64,000 bases of DNA from Arenibacter aquaticus (lineage in GTDB: Bacteria > Bacteroidota > Bacteroidia > Flavobacteriales > Flavobacteriaceae). The stretch is from assembly GCF_003957295.1 (NCBI RefSeq), contig NZ_RQPJ01000002.1, positions 806,001 to 870,000 on the forward strand, read 5' to 3'. The translations under genes and the position numbers were made by a program. Below are positions 17,820-28,022 of this stretch, piece after piece. Each line of letters begins with the position of its first letter. The first letter of the stretch is position 1. The notes below the pieces were generated by a model. It had not been told where the DNA came from and ran no database searches. It saw only the letters and a program-made list of their open reading frames with translations.

Positions 17820-20800
17820 ATGATCATACGTATTTGTACATTTTTTTTGGTTTGTTGCCTGCCCTATTCAGTATGGGGACAGTTTAAGAATCTCAAATTT
17901 GAAAATTTAAACACCATTGATGGTCTCTCAAGCAGTACATGTACTACTATTTTTCAGGACAGTGATGGGTTTATGTGGTTTGGCACCATTGACGGTCTAA
18001 ATAAGTATAACGGTTATGAATTTGAAATATACCGTTCTATATTAAACGATTCAACTTCTATAGGCAACAACAGAATCAATACCATAACAGAGGATAAATT
18101 TGGCAACCTATGGGTAGGGACCAGCAACGGCCTTAATTTTCTGGATAAAACCACCTATAAGTTTCATCGCATTAATTTATACGGCGATCAATCCCTTTCC
18201 AAAAGTCCCAGAAAAATAATTAATGACCTGTTATATAGCCCAGAGTCCAATAACCTATGGGTAGCCACCAATAATGGTGTCATTAAAATAGACCTAACCA
18301 ATAATCCCGGCTATGGACACCCGTTAGAGATATCCTATTATTTAAATGAGGCCTCCAATCCCAATACCCTGGACAACAACAGTGTAAATTTCATAATTAA
18401 GGACCGTAAAAATGCCTTATGGTTTGTTACCAATGGACAATATTTAAATCGCTACAACCCCCAAAAGAATAATTTTGACAGGGTGCATATTAATGTCTCC
18501 GAACCCTATGAACTTAACCACATACCAAAAAATGTGTTTATAGACTATAATGACGATTTTTGGATAGGCAACAATTTATCCAATATTATATTGTGGTCCA
18601 GGGAAGATAACAGTTTTTCACATCTTTCTTTGGTTGAGGGCGATATACCAGTACGGGATTTTTATCAAGACAAAAACGGCACGGTGTGGGTTACCACAGA
18701 CGGGCATGGGCTTTTCCTTTTTAATAAGGACGAAAAAATTAACATTCAAAATATTCTTAACGATCCTTTTGATTCCTTTTCACTACCCAACAACAAGCCA
18801 TCGGTAATCTACCAAGACAAAAGTGGCATTTTATGGATAGGAAGTTATGATAAGGGTGTAAGCAAACTAGACCCATCTAAATATTCCTTTGGCCACTATT
18901 ATTACCAACCAAACAATGAAAAAGGGCTCAATGAAAAGATTGTACAGGCTGTTTTGGAGGACTCCAAGGAACGAATATGGATAAGTGCCTACAACGGAGG
19001 GCTAAATCTATTTAATGAGGAACAACTATCATACACACATTATAGCCATGACCCCAAAAACCCAAATTCCTTAAGTTCCAACAAAATATTATATACGTTT
19101 GAATCTTCCGATGGCGCTATTTGGATCTGCACCTTGGATGGTGGAGTAAATAAGTTTAACCCCGAACTCCAGACGTTTAAACGTTTTGTCCATAAACCTG
19201 CGGATCCTAATTCTATTGGCGAAAGTTCTGTATGGACAGGAGTTGAAGATGACAAAAACAGGCTTTGGTTTGGACTAAGGACAGAAGGGCTGAGCTTGTT
19301 AAATCCCAATACCGGACATTTCAACAATTATAAAAATACAGTTCAAAATGAGAACGGACTAGCCAGTAATTTTGTTTTCTGTCTTTTTATAGATTCCAAA
19401 AACAGGTTGTTAATTGGTACTTCACTCGGCTTAAATTACCTGGACCTGGATCAATTGGAGGAATACGCTCCTGAACAGATCCAATTTCAACAAATCCAGG
19501 CCAATGGTATTGAAGGCACAGGTATTAATTATATAACCGAAGACCATGTGGGAAATATATGGTTGGGAACAGACAGCGGAATCTTTAAGTTGGATGGTGA
19601 CTTAAAACTCATAAAGTCCTACACCACCAAGAACGAACTACCCAACAACCTTGTTGTGGGCATTAAAGAAGATGAGAGTCATAAGTTATGGATAACCTCT
19701 AAAAGTGGACTTTCCCTACTAAACCCCAATACGGATCAATTTAGGAATTTTAATGAACACGACGGACTACAGGGTTTGGAATACCAGAGCAAGTCTATTG
19801 AAAAGTTGCATGACGGACGTATCCTTATAGGGGGCATCAACGGTTTTAATCTATTTGACCCCAATAATTTTGGTCAACAATCCGTACCAAAACTTAGTCC
19901 ACAGCTTAGCAGTTTTAAATTAAATAACACCGATATATATCCGGGCGATTCCATTAATGGGAGAGTACTGTTAAACAAATCGATAAACGAGACCAAGAAA
20001 CTCTCTTTAAATTACAATGAAAATTATATCTCATTTGAATTCGTAGCCCTTCATTTTGAAAACCCTGAGCTGATCCAATATGCCTATAAAATGCATGGAT
20101 TGGATGATAGTTTTATTGATACGGGGAGCAATAGGGTGGTTAACCTGTCCAATTTAGAGCCTGGTAATTATATTTTTGAGGTTAAGGCCTCTTTGGATGG
20201 CCAATGGGACAATGCCGATTCTTCCAAAATAGCATTAGAGATACTGCCCCCTTTTTGGAAAACCTGGTGGATGAAAATTATTTACATAATTGTGGGAGGC
20301 CTATTGTTTTGGGCATTGATCAATTACTATACGCTACAGGTAAAGGCATCCCAAAGAAGTGAACTGGATCAAATGAAGCTGGAATTCTTCGTGAATGTTT
20401 CCCACGAGTTTAGAACGCCATTAACCTTAATACTTAACCCGGTAGACAAAATATTGGGAAGTGTATCCGATTCCGATCAAATTAAAACTTCTGCCTTAAC
20501 CATTCAGAGAAGTGCAAGAAGGCTATTGCACCTTGTAAACCAATTATTGGATTATAGAAAAATGGACGTGGGCATGTCGCCCTTACAATTGGAACAAGGT
20601 AATATTATAAAATTCTGCGAGGATATTTTCTCCCTTTTTGTGCCCTTGGCCGCTAAAAAAGACTTGGATTACAAGTTTGAATCCAATACCCAAAAAATAA
20701 CCACTCTTTTTGATTTTGACAAGGTTGAAAAAATAATCACCAACCTCATTTCCAATGCAATAAAATTTACCAAAAGGGGGGGCACCATTACCGTCATGGT

Positions 20801-21998
20801 CAACAAAAAATCATCCAAGGGCAATGGAAAACGTTGGTTTTGGTCAAAGAAGGAGCGATTAAAGGACTATGTAGAAATAGTAATTTCGGACAATGGGGTG
20901 GGATTGGAAAAAGAGCAACTAAAAAATATTTTCAGCCGTTTTTATCACCCGGACAGTACCACAACCGGAACGGGTATAGGTTTAAACTTTACAAAAGCCC
21001 TGATAGAGATCCATGGGGGAGAGATTACAGTAGAAAGTCGGCCTAAAAAGGGGAGCACCTTTACCGTTAAACTGCCCATAAATCTGGATTCTGAATGGGA
21101 AAATGTTGAGAATGTAAAAAATGAATTCCTTATCAATTCCATGAATGCCGTAGACTATGAAATGAGTATTGTTAATGATGAGTCTTCGCCATCTACCAAA
21201 AAAGATTTAGTTAGTGATTCCAAACGGTCTACCATCCTGATTGTGGAAGATAATAGCGAACTGCGCAAGCACCTGGTCAAGGATTTACAAAATGATTATA
21301 TAATTAAGGAAGCCGCCAATGGGGTCAAGGGATTAACAATAGCCCAAAAAGCCTTTCCTGATCTAATTATCAGTGATGTAATGATGCCCAAAATGGACGG
21401 TTTTGAGCTCTGTAAGGAAATTAAGACCAACTTTGACACCTGCCATATCCCGGTATTGTTGCTCACCGCCCGAAGCTTGGATAACGATAAGGTAGAAGGG
21501 TATAAGAGCGGTGCCGACGGCTACCTGTCCAAACCTTTTGTCACCAGTGTTCTAAAAGCCAGAATAAGTAACTTATTGGCTGCCAAAAATAGACTGCGGG
21601 AACGGTTTTCGGAAATAGGCGGTTTAATCCCCTCTGCCGAGGTGACCACCAATAATATGGACGAAGTTTTCTTGGACAAGGCCACCAAGATCATCCTGGA
21701 AAACATAAACAATGTAGATTTTAAACAGGAGGACCTCTCCAAAGAACTAGGAATAGGTAGGTCCCAGCTTTACCGCAAAATAAACTCGCTCACCGGCAAT
21801 AACCCCAGCTACTTTATACGCAGCATAAGGCTTAGATATGCTTCCGAGTTATTGCAGGCCAAACAATATACCATAAAGGAGGTAACCTATATGAGCGGAT
21901 TTAACTCTACGGCCTATTTCAGCAAAACTTTTAAAGAACTCTTTAATAAGACCCCAACGGAGTTTATGGAGGAAAAAGAAAAGGCGGGGGAGAAGTAG
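17820..21998 (+). CDS. hybrid two-component system regulator (HTCS) of the PUL
   Basis: This 1392-residue one-protein signalling system starts with a signal peptide. About two dozen beta-propeller (two-component regulator) repeats follow, seen as recurring DGLNKYNG, NLWVGTSNGL and LWIGS motifs through about residue 700. Next come a Y_Y_Y domain (about 720-815), one transmembrane helix (about 818-840), a HisKA domain with phosphoacceptor His near 862 (VSHEFRTP), a HATPase domain, a receiver with Asp near 1186 (ISDVMMPKMDG), and a C-terminal AraC-type HTH (about 1290-1390). The periplasmic sensor normally binds an oligosaccharide and the HTH switches on susCD and enzyme operons. Three copies of a 21-bp-period direct repeat in this window are candidate binding sites. 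It converges on the SusD gene across a shared terminator. Confidence 0.95.
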   Translation: MIIRICTFFLVCCLPYSVWGQFKNLKFENLNTIDGLSSSTCTTIFQDSDGFMWFGTIDGLNKYNGYEFEIYRSILNDSTSIGNNRINTITEDKFGNLWVGTSNGLNFLDKTTYKFHRINLYGDQSLSKSPRKIINDLLYSPESNNLWVATNNGVIKIDLTNNPGYGHPLEISYYLNEASNPNTLDNNSVNFIIKDRKNALWFVTNGQYLNRYNPQKNNFDRVHINVSEPYELNHIPKNVFIDYNDDFWIGNNLSNIILWSREDNSFSHLSLVEGDIPVRDFYQDKNGTVWVTTDGHGLFLFNKDEKINIQNILNDPFDSFSLPNNKPSVIYQDKSGILWIGSYDKGVSKLDPSKYSFGHYYYQPNNEKGLNEKIVQAVLEDSKERIWISAYNGGLNLFNEEQLSYTHYSHDPKNPNSLSSNKILYTFESSDGAIWICTLDGGVNKFNPELQTFKRFVHKPADPNSIGESSVWTGVEDDKNRLWFGLRTEGLSLLNPNTGHFNNYKNTVQNENGLASNFVFCLFIDSKNRLLIGTSLGLNYLDLDQLEEYAPEQIQFQQIQANGIEGTGINYITEDHVGNIWLGTDSGIFKLDGDLKLIKSYTTKNELPNNLVVGIKEDESHKLWITSKSGLSLLNPNTDQFRNFNEHDGLQGLEYQSKSIEKLHDGRILIGGINGFNLFDPNNFGQQSVPKLSPQLSSFKLNNTDIYPGDSINGRVLLNKSINETKKLSLNYNENYISFEFVALHFENPELIQYAYKMHGLDDSFIDTGSNRVVNLSNLEPGNYIFEVKASLDGQWDNADSSKIALEILPPFWKTWWMKIIYIIVGGLLFWALINYYTLQVKASQRSELDQMKLEFFVNVSHEFRTPLTLILNPVDKILGSVSDSDQIKTSALTIQRSARRLLHLVNQLLDYRKMDVGMSPLQLEQGNIIKFCEDIFSLFVPLAAKKDLDYKFESNTQKITTLFDFDKVEKIITNLISNAIKFTKRGGTITVMVNKKSSKGNGKRWFWSKKERLKDYVEIVISDNGVGLEKEQLKNIFSRFYHPDSTTTGTGIGLNFTKALIEIHGGEITVESRPKKGSTFTVKLPINLDSEWENVENVKNEFLINSMNAVDYEMSIVNDESSPSTKKDLVSDSKRSTILIVEDNSELRKHLVKDLQNDYIIKEAANGVKGLTIAQKAFPDLIISDVMMPKMDGFELCKEIKTNFDTCHIPVLLLTARSLDNDKVEGYKSGADGYLSKPFVTSVLKARISNLLAAKNRLRERFSEIGGLIPSAEVTTNNMDEVFLDKATKIILENINNVDFKQEDLSKELGIGRSQLYRKINSLTGNNPSYFIRSIRLRYASELLQAKQYTIKEVTYMSGFNSTAYFSKTFKELFNKTPTEFMEEKEKAGEK

Positions 21999-22077
21999 AA
22001 TCCTTGAGAGGTGTACCCAGCTGAAGTGGGTGTAGTGCCATATCTGCCTTAAGGGGCTTGATATTAATAAGGCCAAA

Positions 22078-22111
22078 AAAAGCAGCCATAACATATGTCA
22101 TGGCTGCTTTT
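22078..22111. terminator. bidirectional intrinsic terminator between HTCS and susD
   Basis: A perfect 12-bp inverted repeat, AAAAGCAGCCAT / ATGGCTGCTTTT with a 10-nt loop, has A-run and T-run flanks, so it can terminate transcription from either side. It sits in the 136-bp gap between two convergent genes, exactly where a shared terminator is expected. Confidence 0.88.
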
Positions 22112-22134
22112 AACAAACTAACTAAAACCTATTT

Positions 22135-23919
22135 TTAATACCCAGGGTTCTGAAGTAATTGATCATTTAAACCTGTTTGGGATGTTGGAAGCGGGAATAA
22201 GTAATTATTTCTGGAAAAATTACGAATCGATGAAGGCTGAACTATGACAGCTCTTCTAGGACCAACTCCTGTTGTGGTGGTTCCTTCTCCGAAACCATAT
22301 GCAGCTGGATCATATAAGGCAGTATTTCCTTCGTAAGCAGTACCTTCTATAACAGCACCATATATGGTTTCACCTAATTCTTCCTCGGCAATTCCCCATC
22401 GTTTTAGGTCATTAAACCTTGTTGCGCTCTCTGCATAAAGCTCAATGGTACGTTCCCTTCTAATTTCTGTTCCTATGTCCATTCCATTTACCGTTAAAAA
22501 AGTATTACTAATTGGTGGTAAACCGGCCCTGGCTTTCACTAAATTGATTGACTCATTCATTTGGGCATCCGAAAGGCTTCCATTTAATTCGTACAAGGCC
22601 TCTGCATACATTAAATATACTTCTGCCAGGCGTATAAAAGGCATGTCATAGGCTTCAGTTGTTGTTGCCCTGTATGCCTCATCGGTACCCCATTTCCAAC
22701 TCATGAACTTTGAATTGAAATATCCAAAATTATTTGTTCCATTTAATGTTACATCTCCGGTTTCCGGTATCTCTCCAAGATTTTTGTGGTATGTAAAATA
22801 AGCCCTCATCCTTAAATCCCTGTTCTGGAACTCATCTTCTGTATTGGCATACCCCATAAATCTTTGTGACTGGTCTATTGGCAATCCATCATCGCACAAG
22901 AACATATCCATCATTTTCCTACTGGGCTTTACCCTTCCTTCAAAAACATGACTTACAAGTGTCCCTGCTTGTCTAAAAGTAAAATCGTACTTGTTATAAA
23001 AAATGAACTCCTTATTGGATGCCTTATCAAAACCACCGGGGTTAGACCCACCATCTTCTAGGTTGAACAAGAAATTTGAACTCAAATTATCAAGGGCATC
23101 GTTATGGTTCCAAAGCTCATAACCACCTTGGTCCATGACCGTTTTTGTTAAGGTCACAACCTCCTGTAAATAGTTGTTTATATTGCCCGTATCAAATCCA
23201 GCGCTACCAGCTCCTGTACTAATACCATCACCATCGGTAGTATCTCCAACATATTTCATCCATGTTGCCTCATGTAATAAGACTTCAGCTTTAAATGCCA
23301 TGGCTGCCCATTTACTTATTTTTCCTTTATCAGAAGAACTAATTTCCTGTTCCGCAGGTAAACCGGCAATGGCATCATCCAAGTCGGCTAAAATTTGGGC
23401 AACCACTTCATACCTACTATTACGTGGCCCATATAATTCTTCCGAATCAACATCTAGAGGTTCGGTTACCAAGGTTACACCTCCATAACGTTGTACTAAA
23501 AAGAAATACTGCCAGGCTCTATGAAATTTGGTTGCCGCTACGTATTCTGCTATGCTTCCTTCCCCACTATATTCCTCTGCTCTTGCAAGTAAAAGGTTCA
23601 TATCCCTAATAGCCGAGTAGGCTCCGGAATAATAAGAATCAGATTCTGGTGCTTGGGTGTCCCCCCTGCTATAAATTTGCATATCACTATCTTCTGTATA
23701 ACCCACCAAATCGGAACCGTGATCGGCATATATTCCTTGGTCTCCCCATCCAATCAAGTTTGTATAAAACCTGTTTGAGCCTGTTAAAAAATGTTCGGCC
23801 TCGGTATAATAAACTTCGTCCGTAATGGAGGCTGGTGGAGCTAAATCTATAAATTCGTCTGCACAAGATGCAAAGAGTACCATAACACATGGTAGTACCT
23901 TATATATTATATTTTTCAT
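22135..23919 (-). CDS. SusD/RagB-family outer-membrane lipoprotein of the PUL
   Basis: I take the start at 23919, giving about 594 residues beginning MKNIIYKVLP, because this places a normal lipoprotein signal (LFASC) at the N-terminus. The longer open frame would overlap the end of the SusC gene and bury the signal. The family signature is clear: FIDLAPPASITDEVYYTE near the N-terminus and RLAEVYLMYAEALYE with IRRERTIELYAESATRFNDL near the C-terminus. The protein should cap the SusC channel and bind the sulfated polysaccharide fragments. It follows SusC by 38 bp and is the last gene of this minus-strand pair, ending in a bidirectional terminator. Confidence 0.94.
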   Translation of the reverse strand: MKNIIYKVLPCVMVLFASCADEFIDLAPPASITDEVYYTEAEHFLTGSNRFYTNLIGWGDQGIYADHGSDLVGYTEDSDMQIYSRGDTQAPESDSYYSGAYSAIRDMNLLLARAEEYSGEGSIAEYVAATKFHRAWQYFFLVQRYGGVTLVTEPLDVDSEELYGPRNSRYEVVAQILADLDDAIAGLPAEQEISSSDKGKISKWAAMAFKAEVLLHEATWMKYVGDTTDGDGISTGAGSAGFDTGNINNYLQEVVTLTKTVMDQGGYELWNHNDALDNLSSNFLFNLEDGGSNPGGFDKASNKEFIFYNKYDFTFRQAGTLVSHVFEGRVKPSRKMMDMFLCDDGLPIDQSQRFMGYANTEDEFQNRDLRMRAYFTYHKNLGEIPETGDVTLNGTNNFGYFNSKFMSWKWGTDEAYRATTTEAYDMPFIRLAEVYLMYAEALYELNGSLSDAQMNESINLVKARAGLPPISNTFLTVNGMDIGTEIRRERTIELYAESATRFNDLKRWGIAEEELGETIYGAVIEGTAYEGNTALYDPAAYGFGEGTTTTGVGPRRAVIVQPSSIRNFSRNNYLFPLPTSQTGLNDQLLQNPGY

Positions 23920-23957
23920 TTGTATGTTTTTTAATTTAAGTATTAAATATCTATGCC

Positions 23958-26900
23958 TTAAAGGGATACTTTTAGACCCAATGCCCATGTACGCATAAAC
24001 GGATATACGCTGTTATTTGAACTGCGTTGAAATTCTGGGTCATAACCATCCTTTACAGTGGTAAACTCAAATAAATCATTTCCTGAAAAATAAACACGTA
24101 CTGTGTTAATAGGTGTATTCCCTATTTGCAACCCTTTAAAATTATAGCCTACAATAAGGGATTTTAACCTAACATATTTATTATTCTGTAAAATATGGTC
24201 TTTACTTCTATAGTTCCATCTAGATAATCCACGTTGGGTAGTTAGCCTAGGAAACTCGGCATTGCGGTTATCTTCTGTCCATGTTCTGCCCAACCATGTA
24301 TTGGATTGGTTCTGCCATTCTGCTTGAAAAGGTTGTGCAAAATAGCCTTCCCTGTATATTTGATGATCCAAGGCACCTTGGAAAAATGCACTGACATCAA
24401 AATTCTTGTATTTTAAATCAAAATTTAAACCATAAACATAATGTACGGCCGCATCTCCATGATATGTTAGATCTTCGTTATCAAGACTTCCATCCCCATT
24501 GGAGTCTACTACAATCATATCCCCTGGGCGCAAAGCATCGTTTGAAGATTGGGCCGGCAATATACCTCCAGGGTTTAGACTGGCATAATAGGCATCAACT
24601 TCAGCCTGGCTATCAAAATATCCATCTGTTTCCCATAAATAAAATGAGTTGATTGGTTTTCCTAAAATGTTTCGTGATCTATCTGTATCATTGAGGTTCT
24701 CATAAATAGTTTGAGCCCCGTCATATTCCGTAATTTCATTTCTGGAATCGCTCATATTGGCGCTTATGGTAAAGTCTAAATCACCAACTTTCCCTTGCCA
24801 TCCCAACATGGCTTCCCAACCTTTGGTCTCTAAGGTACCTATGTTGGTGAATGGAGTTGCCGTACCAAGTACATCTGGGGTAATACCCCTAACAAGCATG
24901 CCCACATTGTCTTTCTGATAAAGGTCCAAAGAACCGAACACCTTATTGTTAAACAACCTAAAGTCTAAACCAATTTCTTTTGAAATAATACGTTCCCATG
25001 TGGTAGTGTTACTAAATAGACTACTGGCCCTTGAAGTTGCTTGTTGTCCTGCGTTGGTTTCGCCAAAAACAGTGGTACCAAAACTAACTGTTGACAAATA
25101 GCCAAAGTTCCCAATACCGGAAGTACTCCCCAATTCGCCATAACCACCTCTTAGTTTTAAGAATGATACAACATCGCTGTCTTTAAGAAATTCTTCCGCA
25201 CTTAAAACCCAACCCCCGGAAATACTACCATAATTAGACCATTTGGCACCTTCTGCAAATCTTGACGATCCATCCCGTCTACCTTGAAGTTCTAATAAAT
25301 ATTTGCCGTTATAATCATAGTTTACACGTCCTATATATCCGAAAAAACCCCAGCTACTACCCCCTCCGGAAGTGGTAACAAGTTGATCTGTAGCACCTAA
25401 ATTTATATCGTACACACCATAATCAACAAAGCCATTTCTCCTCATGTTGTACTCATTTAATTCATTTTTCTCTGCTTCTATGGCCAATAATCCAGAAAAA
25501 TTATGATCCCCAAAGCTATTGGTGTAATTTAAAACTCCTTTGTAGTTCTTATAGGTAATATTACCGTCATTCCTATCCGGTCCTGTTCCTTCTTGAATGT
25601 AACTTGTATTATTTATATTATTGGAGAAACCACCGTCCCAACTATAAAGTGGAACAGAAACCGCATATGCCTGATATTCGCTGTTTTGCCTGCTAATGGC
25701 ATAAGATCCCGTAAAATTGAAATTGTCCGTGAATTTATAAGTTGCCTGTGCCGCTATTTTAAACTGCTCAACAGCTTTATTTTCCCGGCCTCCATCTTTT
25801 ACTTGCGCCACTGCATTTCTATCACCTGTAATATTAACACCCCCAAAATTGGCGTAATATTGTCCATCTGGGTTATAAGTAGGAAACAAAGGTGCATCCC
25901 ATGTAGCAGCCTCCCTGGCCAATCCTGAGGTTGGTCCCGAAAATTTATTGTGCAAATAATTAATATTGGTATTTAAGCTTAGTTTATCGCTAATATCAAC
26001 ACCATAGTTTAAGGAGAAATTATATCTATCGGCACTATCATCGGCAACTTTTAAACCACCAACATTTTCGTCATAGCCCGCAGAAATACGGAAGTTACTT
26101 TTTTCAGTACCTCCAGATACACTTATGTTATGTTGACTAGAGTAAGAGTTACCGAACATTTCATCAAATCTTGGAGCATTTCCCAGCCATATTCTACCAT
26201 TAATAGGTAAATCATAATATCCTTCTTCTCCTGCAGCAATTCTATCTACTGTTTCCAGGTCGTTCCAAAAGAAATAACGAGGTGGTTTCCCAGAAGCTAA
26301 ATCTTCTCTGGCTGCCGCTGCATAAAGCTGCCCATATTCAGACATAGTGGGTGATGGTGGGCGAATACCTATAGTTCCCATACGGGTAATTGTACTGATA
26401 TCGACCTTAACATCACCTTTACCCTTTTTTGTGGTTACTAGAATTACCCCACCAGCGGCCCGTGAACCATAGACGGAAGCAGAACCACCTTTTAAAACAC
26501 TTATGTTTTCAATGTCATTTGGGTTCATATCATTAAAAGAAGAAGAATTTATAGCGGGAATACCATCTATAACAATCAGCGGCTCTATTCCATTTATGGA
26601 AGAAGCTCCCCTAATAAGAAAATTAACACCTTCGTCACCGGGTCTTGATGAAGTACGTGTAACAACCAAACCAGGAGTTCTACCCTGCAGTGCCAAAGCC
26701 GGACTACCCACTGCCAAATCTTCAAAAGCTTCAGCTTTTACCTGCTCTATAGAACCGGTTAAAGTTTCCTTTTTTGCAGAACCATAGCCTACTACCACCA
26801 CCTCATCCAAGGCACTCACATCAGTATCCAGTGTTACATTTATTACGCTGTTGGCCCCTACTGCAATTTCTTTGGTAGCATATCCCATAGAGGAAAATAC

Positions 26901-27200
26901 AAGAACACTATTGCTGGAAGGGACATTAATGGCAAAATTACCATCGAAATCCGTAGTGGTTCCGTTGGTAGTTCCCTTTACTATCACATTTACCGCAGGG
27001 ATGGGCATCCCATCCTCAGAACTGCTTACCGTACCTGTAATGGTCCGGTCCTGGGTCTTAGCTACATTCAATGGAACCCCTTCCACAGCCGCAATACCGC
27101 TGGCCAATAACTCAGGGCATCCGCCGAGTAATAAACCTACTATTAGCAGTAATCTGGTAGCTTTCTTTAAACTAATTTGTTTGTTTTTTTCAGTTATCAT
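23958..27200 (-). CDS. SusC/RagA TonB-dependent transporter of the PUL
   Basis: The 1080-residue receptor has a signal peptide, a carboxypeptidase-regulatory-like domain at about 52-130 (ITGTVSSSEDGMPIPAVNV), a plug starting near DEVVVVGYGSAKKETLTGS, and a C-terminal beta-barrel ending LGLKVSL. Unlike the first SusC it has no STN domain, which fits control by the HTCS rather than by a sigma/anti-sigma pair. With SusD it should import oligosaccharides across the outer membrane using TonB energy. Upstream lie a 12-bp inverted repeat in the leader and a candidate HTCS operator about 120 bp from the start codon. Confidence 0.94.
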   Translation of the reverse strand: MITEKNKQISLKKATRLLLIVGLLLGGCPELLASGIAAVEGVPLNVAKTQDRTITGTVSSSEDGMPIPAVNVIVKGTTNGTTTDFDGNFAINVPSSNSVLVFSSMGYATKEIAVGANSVINVTLDTDVSALDEVVVVGYGSAKKETLTGSIEQVKAEAFEDLAVGSPALALQGRTPGLVVTRTSSRPGDEGVNFLIRGASSINGIEPLIVIDGIPAINSSSFNDMNPNDIENISVLKGGSASVYGSRAAGGVILVTTKKGKGDVKVDISTITRMGTIGIRPPSPTMSEYGQLYAAAAREDLASGKPPRYFFWNDLETVDRIAAGEEGYYDLPINGRIWLGNAPRFDEMFGNSYSSQHNISVSGGTEKSNFRISAGYDENVGGLKVADDSADRYNFSLNYGVDISDKLSLNTNINYLHNKFSGPTSGLAREAATWDAPLFPTYNPDGQYYANFGGVNITGDRNAVAQVKDGGRENKAVEQFKIAAQATYKFTDNFNFTGSYAISRQNSEYQAYAVSVPLYSWDGGFSNNINNTSYIQEGTGPDRNDGNITYKNYKGVLNYTNSFGDHNFSGLLAIEAEKNELNEYNMRRNGFVDYGVYDINLGATDQLVTTSGGGSSWGFFGYIGRVNYDYNGKYLLELQGRRDGSSRFAEGAKWSNYGSISGGWVLSAEEFLKDSDVVSFLKLRGGYGELGSTSGIGNFGYLSTVSFGTTVFGETNAGQQATSRASSLFSNTTTWERIISKEIGLDFRLFNNKVFGSLDLYQKDNVGMLVRGITPDVLGTATPFTNIGTLETKGWEAMLGWQGKVGDLDFTISANMSDSRNEITEYDGAQTIYENLNDTDRSRNILGKPINSFYLWETDGYFDSQAEVDAYYASLNPGGILPAQSSNDALRPGDMIVVDSNGDGSLDNEDLTYHGDAAVHYVYGLNFDLKYKNFDVSAFFQGALDHQIYREGYFAQPFQAEWQNQSNTWLGRTWTEDNRNAEFPRLTTQRGLSRWNYRSKDHILQNNKYVRLKSLIVGYNFKGLQIGNTPINTVRVYFSGNDLFEFTTVKDGYDPEFQRSSNNSVYPFMRTWALGLKVSL

Positions 27201-27253
27201 AAAGTTTCATTTTAAATGGTTGTTTGCTAGTTATTATTGAATTAATCTGTTTA

Positions 27254-27286
27254 AAATTTTGATGCCCGGATTTTGCATCAAAATTT
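27254..27286 (-). promoter_or_regulatory. susC leader hairpin, perfect 12-bp stem
   Basis: AAATTTTGATGC (27254-27265) and GCATCAAAATTT (27275-27286) form a perfect 12-bp inverted repeat with a 9-nt loop, about 54 nt upstream of the SusC start codon. It lies between the candidate operator and the gene and is probably transcribed. Similar but unrelated stems occur at the matching place in the two enzyme operons. Confidence 0.55.
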
Positions 27287-27320
27287 GTTAAGCCAATGTT
27301 AAAAAGAATTAAGGGCCAAG

Positions 27321-27358
27321 AGTTTAAATTATGATGCAAAGGGTATAAATTATTGCTC
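27321..27358 (-). promoter_or_regulatory. candidate HTCS operator upstream of susC
   Basis: Read on the minus strand, this element has half-sites AGCAATAATTTATACC and CATCATAATTTAAACT starting 21 bp apart. Its first 30 bases match the element at 43227 at about 25 positions. It lies about 120 bp upstream of the SusC start. Direct repeats spaced by two helical turns are typical for AraC-type DNA-binding domains such as that of the HTCS encoded nearby. Confidence 0.6.
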
Positions 27359-27832
27359 ATTAACGCCTCCCAACCCTCTAAAACAGGGAGCTTATTAAAA
27401 AAGCTTAAAAAACATGCCCTAAAACAACCCTGGGCCGAACTTGTATTTTTACCTATTTATAAACTGTAAATTTGCCCACTAAATAGCCTCAAGTTTAGTG
27501 TGCTTTTCCACTAAAAAAATAAGGTAGGCCAACCAAGTTTTTTGATAAAAAATGGCTTCGAACTCAAGTAGATTTTGAATAAAAATCCCAATTACCATAC
27601 ATTTCTTCCTCTTTCCGCTGTTTAAAATCACTGAAATTGCCCCTTTTTGCTTTTTAAGTTCTTAAAAGGAAGTCCACTTGTAATTTCTACCCGCCTCTTA
27701 TACGGTTTGTTGTAAACTTACCTTAAGCCAATGGCTTAAATAAACCTGTAGATATAAAGACTAACTTTATGTTGTCCTTCGGGAGAAACAAAGGGTTACC
27801 ATGGGGGCTTATATTTATTTTTTGGCCAAAAT
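27359..27832. other. divergent PUL promoter region, remaining spacer
   Basis: AT-rich spacer between the two divergent candidate operators. The only other structure I see is a 17-nt palindrome TTAAGCCAATGGCTTAA at 27723-27739 (8-bp arms around a central A), which could be a repressor site or chance. No gene is supported here. Confidence 0.4.
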
Positions 27833-27870
27833 GAGTTATAGTTTATATCTTTTGAACCATAGCTTATGCC
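27833..27870 (+). promoter_or_regulatory. candidate HTCS operator upstream of the first enzyme run
   Basis: Half-sites AGTTATAGTTTATATC (27834-27849) and AACCATAGCTTATGCC (27855-27870) repeat with a 21-bp period. Over the 69 bases 27833-27901 this region aligns without gaps to 43227-43295 with 51 identities, although the two lie upstream of different genes 15 kb apart. It stands about 150 bp before the sulfatase start. Confidence 0.62.
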
Positions 27871-27922
27871 CATTTACTAAAACTCTGATTAAAATTGTAA
27901 TACAAAAAAGTCTCAGTATTGA

Positions 27923-27953
27923 AGAGCGTATCACTTTAGAAATAGTACGCTCT
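27923..27953 (+). promoter_or_regulatory. leader hairpin before the first sulfatase
   Basis: AGAGCGTA (27923-27930) pairs perfectly with TACGCTCT (27946-27953) across a 15-nt loop. It lies 53 bp after the candidate operator and about 70 bp before the first start codon, so it is probably in the untranslated leader. Confidence 0.45.
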
Positions 27954-28022
27954 AAACAAGTGACTTTTGTTTATTGCCTTATGGGAAATACGAGCAAAAA
28001 GTAAAAAACAAGGCCTTTAAGT

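Noticed and set aside
27801-28004. 67-codon frame upstream of the first sulfatase
   Set aside because: It covers the candidate operator and leader hairpin, and its residues show no protein pattern.
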